This document shows positions 63,534-64,000 of a DNA stretch of 64,000 nucleotides, in pieces (the first letter of the stretch is position 1; the number at the start of each line of letters is the position of its first letter). Position numbers and translations under genes: made by a program. Source of the DNA: Marivirga tractuosa DSM 4126. Its GTDB lineage: Bacteria; Bacteroidota; Bacteroidia; Cytophagales; Cyclobacteriaceae. The DNA lies in assembly GCF_000183425.1 (NCBI RefSeq), contig NC_014759.1:2635001-2699000 (forward strand), read 5' to 3'. Under the pieces are notes generated by a model that did not search any database, was not told the origin of the DNA, and saw only the letters and a list, made by a program, of their open reading frames with translations.

Positions 63534-64000
63534 TCACTGAATCAATTTCTTATTCTCATCCAAGCCATGTTCAAATTGAAGGGTGATATGTCCTATCGAA
63601 AAATTAGTGTGTAGCAATTCTTCAACCCTTTTTTGGATTTCATGCGTTTCGCTAACGTTCAAGTCCTTTCTTAAATCTACATGAGCTTCCAAGTGAATCG
63701 TGTATTCATCCAATTGCCAAATATGAATATGATGGATATTCTTTACTTCTTTTAGTTGCTCTACCTCCATCACCAAATGAGGAATATCTATCCCTTCAGG
63801 TACAAACTGCATCAATATTTTAGCAGAATCCCAAAGGAGTCGCCAGGAGGTAGCTATTAAATAAACACCAATTAAAATTGATAAAACGCCATCTACCCAA
63901 GTAACACCATAATATTTCATCGCTAAACCTCCGCCCAATACGGCCACGGAAAACAAAGTGTCAGAAAGTAAATGCAAGAAAGCTGATTTCATATTCATGC
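63534..64000 (-). CDS. Cation diffusion facilitator family transporter (5' end outside window)
   Basis: The frame runs off the right edge, so the N-terminal part (first helices and the first metal site) is missing. What remains begins within the metal-site helix, with the family pattern AFLHLLSDTLFSVAVLGGG, which includes the HxxxD ligands; two more helices follow. The C-terminal cytoplasmic domain has VKNIHHIHIWQLDEYTIHLEAHVDL, typical of Zn/Co/Cd efflux CDFs that exchange metal for protons. Exact metal specificity cannot be given. It converges on asnB across 13 bp. Confidence 0.9.
   Translation of the reverse strand, partial: MNMKSAFLHLLSDTLFSVAVLGGGLAMKYYGVTWVDGVLSILIGVYLIATSWRLLWDSAKILMQFVPEGIDIPHLVMEVEQLKEVKNIHHIHIWQLDEYTIHLEAHVDLRKDLNVSETHEIQKRVEELLHTNFSIGHITLQFEHGLDENKKLIQ

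Overview
The window is a stretch of ordinary chromosome from an AT-rich member of the Bacteroidota, most likely the order Cytophagales (a Marivirga-like genome is my guess from gene content, not a database result). The evidence is a type IX secretion (T9SS) sorting domain at the left edge, a PorZ-type T9SS protein, GH97, DUF5916 and imelysin proteins, many Bacteroidota-style lipoproteins and secreted proteins, and promoter-like TAnnTTTG boxes. I see no phage, CRISPR array, rRNA or intact insertion sequence. There is one tRNA, tRNA-Ala(GGC).

Layout. 1-5400: the tail of a T9SS cargo protein; a DUF559 nuclease gene broken by an in-frame stop and lying between two diverged copies of a GC-ended repeat; an aldehyde dehydrogenase; a repeat-rich gap (2825-3439) with a MITE-like element and a row of short palindromes; a 3D-domain lipoprotein; and a ridA operon. 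5400-11700: a 3HCDH-like protein with glutamate dehydrogenase, a secreted amidohydrolase and a GH97 alpha-glucosidase. 11700-15900: a type III polyketide synthase and methyltransferase divergent from a UbiA prenyltransferase (a probable prenylated phenolic pathway), a small barrel protein and an SDR. 15900-21100: recO-porZ, tdk with an inserted repeat, a 2Fe-2S ferredoxin and a conserved hypothetical gene. 21100-24800: imelysin, di-heme oxidase and imelysin, all lipoproteins, probably an iron-linked operon.

24800-32000: the rod-shape operon mreB-mreC-mreD-mrdA-rodA preceded by purH, with a terminator-like hairpin after mreB. 32000-38050: two hypotheticals, a TIGR01777 epimerase and a DUF5916 outer-membrane protein. 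38050-45700: a subtilase lipoprotein, a PAS protein with a histidine-kinase dimerisation helix but no ATPase domain, an M14 peptidase - 51-aa membrane protein - membrane J-protein operon, and a DEAD-box helicase. 45700-54100: a signalling block of an 1822-aa soluble kinase (about ten PAS, two GAF, HisKA, HATPase), two single-domain response regulators, and a receiver-PAS-DHp protein that also lacks an ATPase domain. 54250-64000: tRNA-Ala, an NlpC/P60 lipoprotein, a GlcD-type oxidase, a TetR-ABC-HlyD-TolC exporter operon whose ATPase domain is degenerate, asnB, and a cation efflux gene cut by the right edge.

The most unusual items are the DUF559-linked repeat family (three elements, one of which supplies the tdk stop codon), the family of short hairpins with three-base loops, the two ATPase-less DHp proteins, the degenerate ABC exporter, and the tiny gene between the M14 peptidase and J-protein genes.
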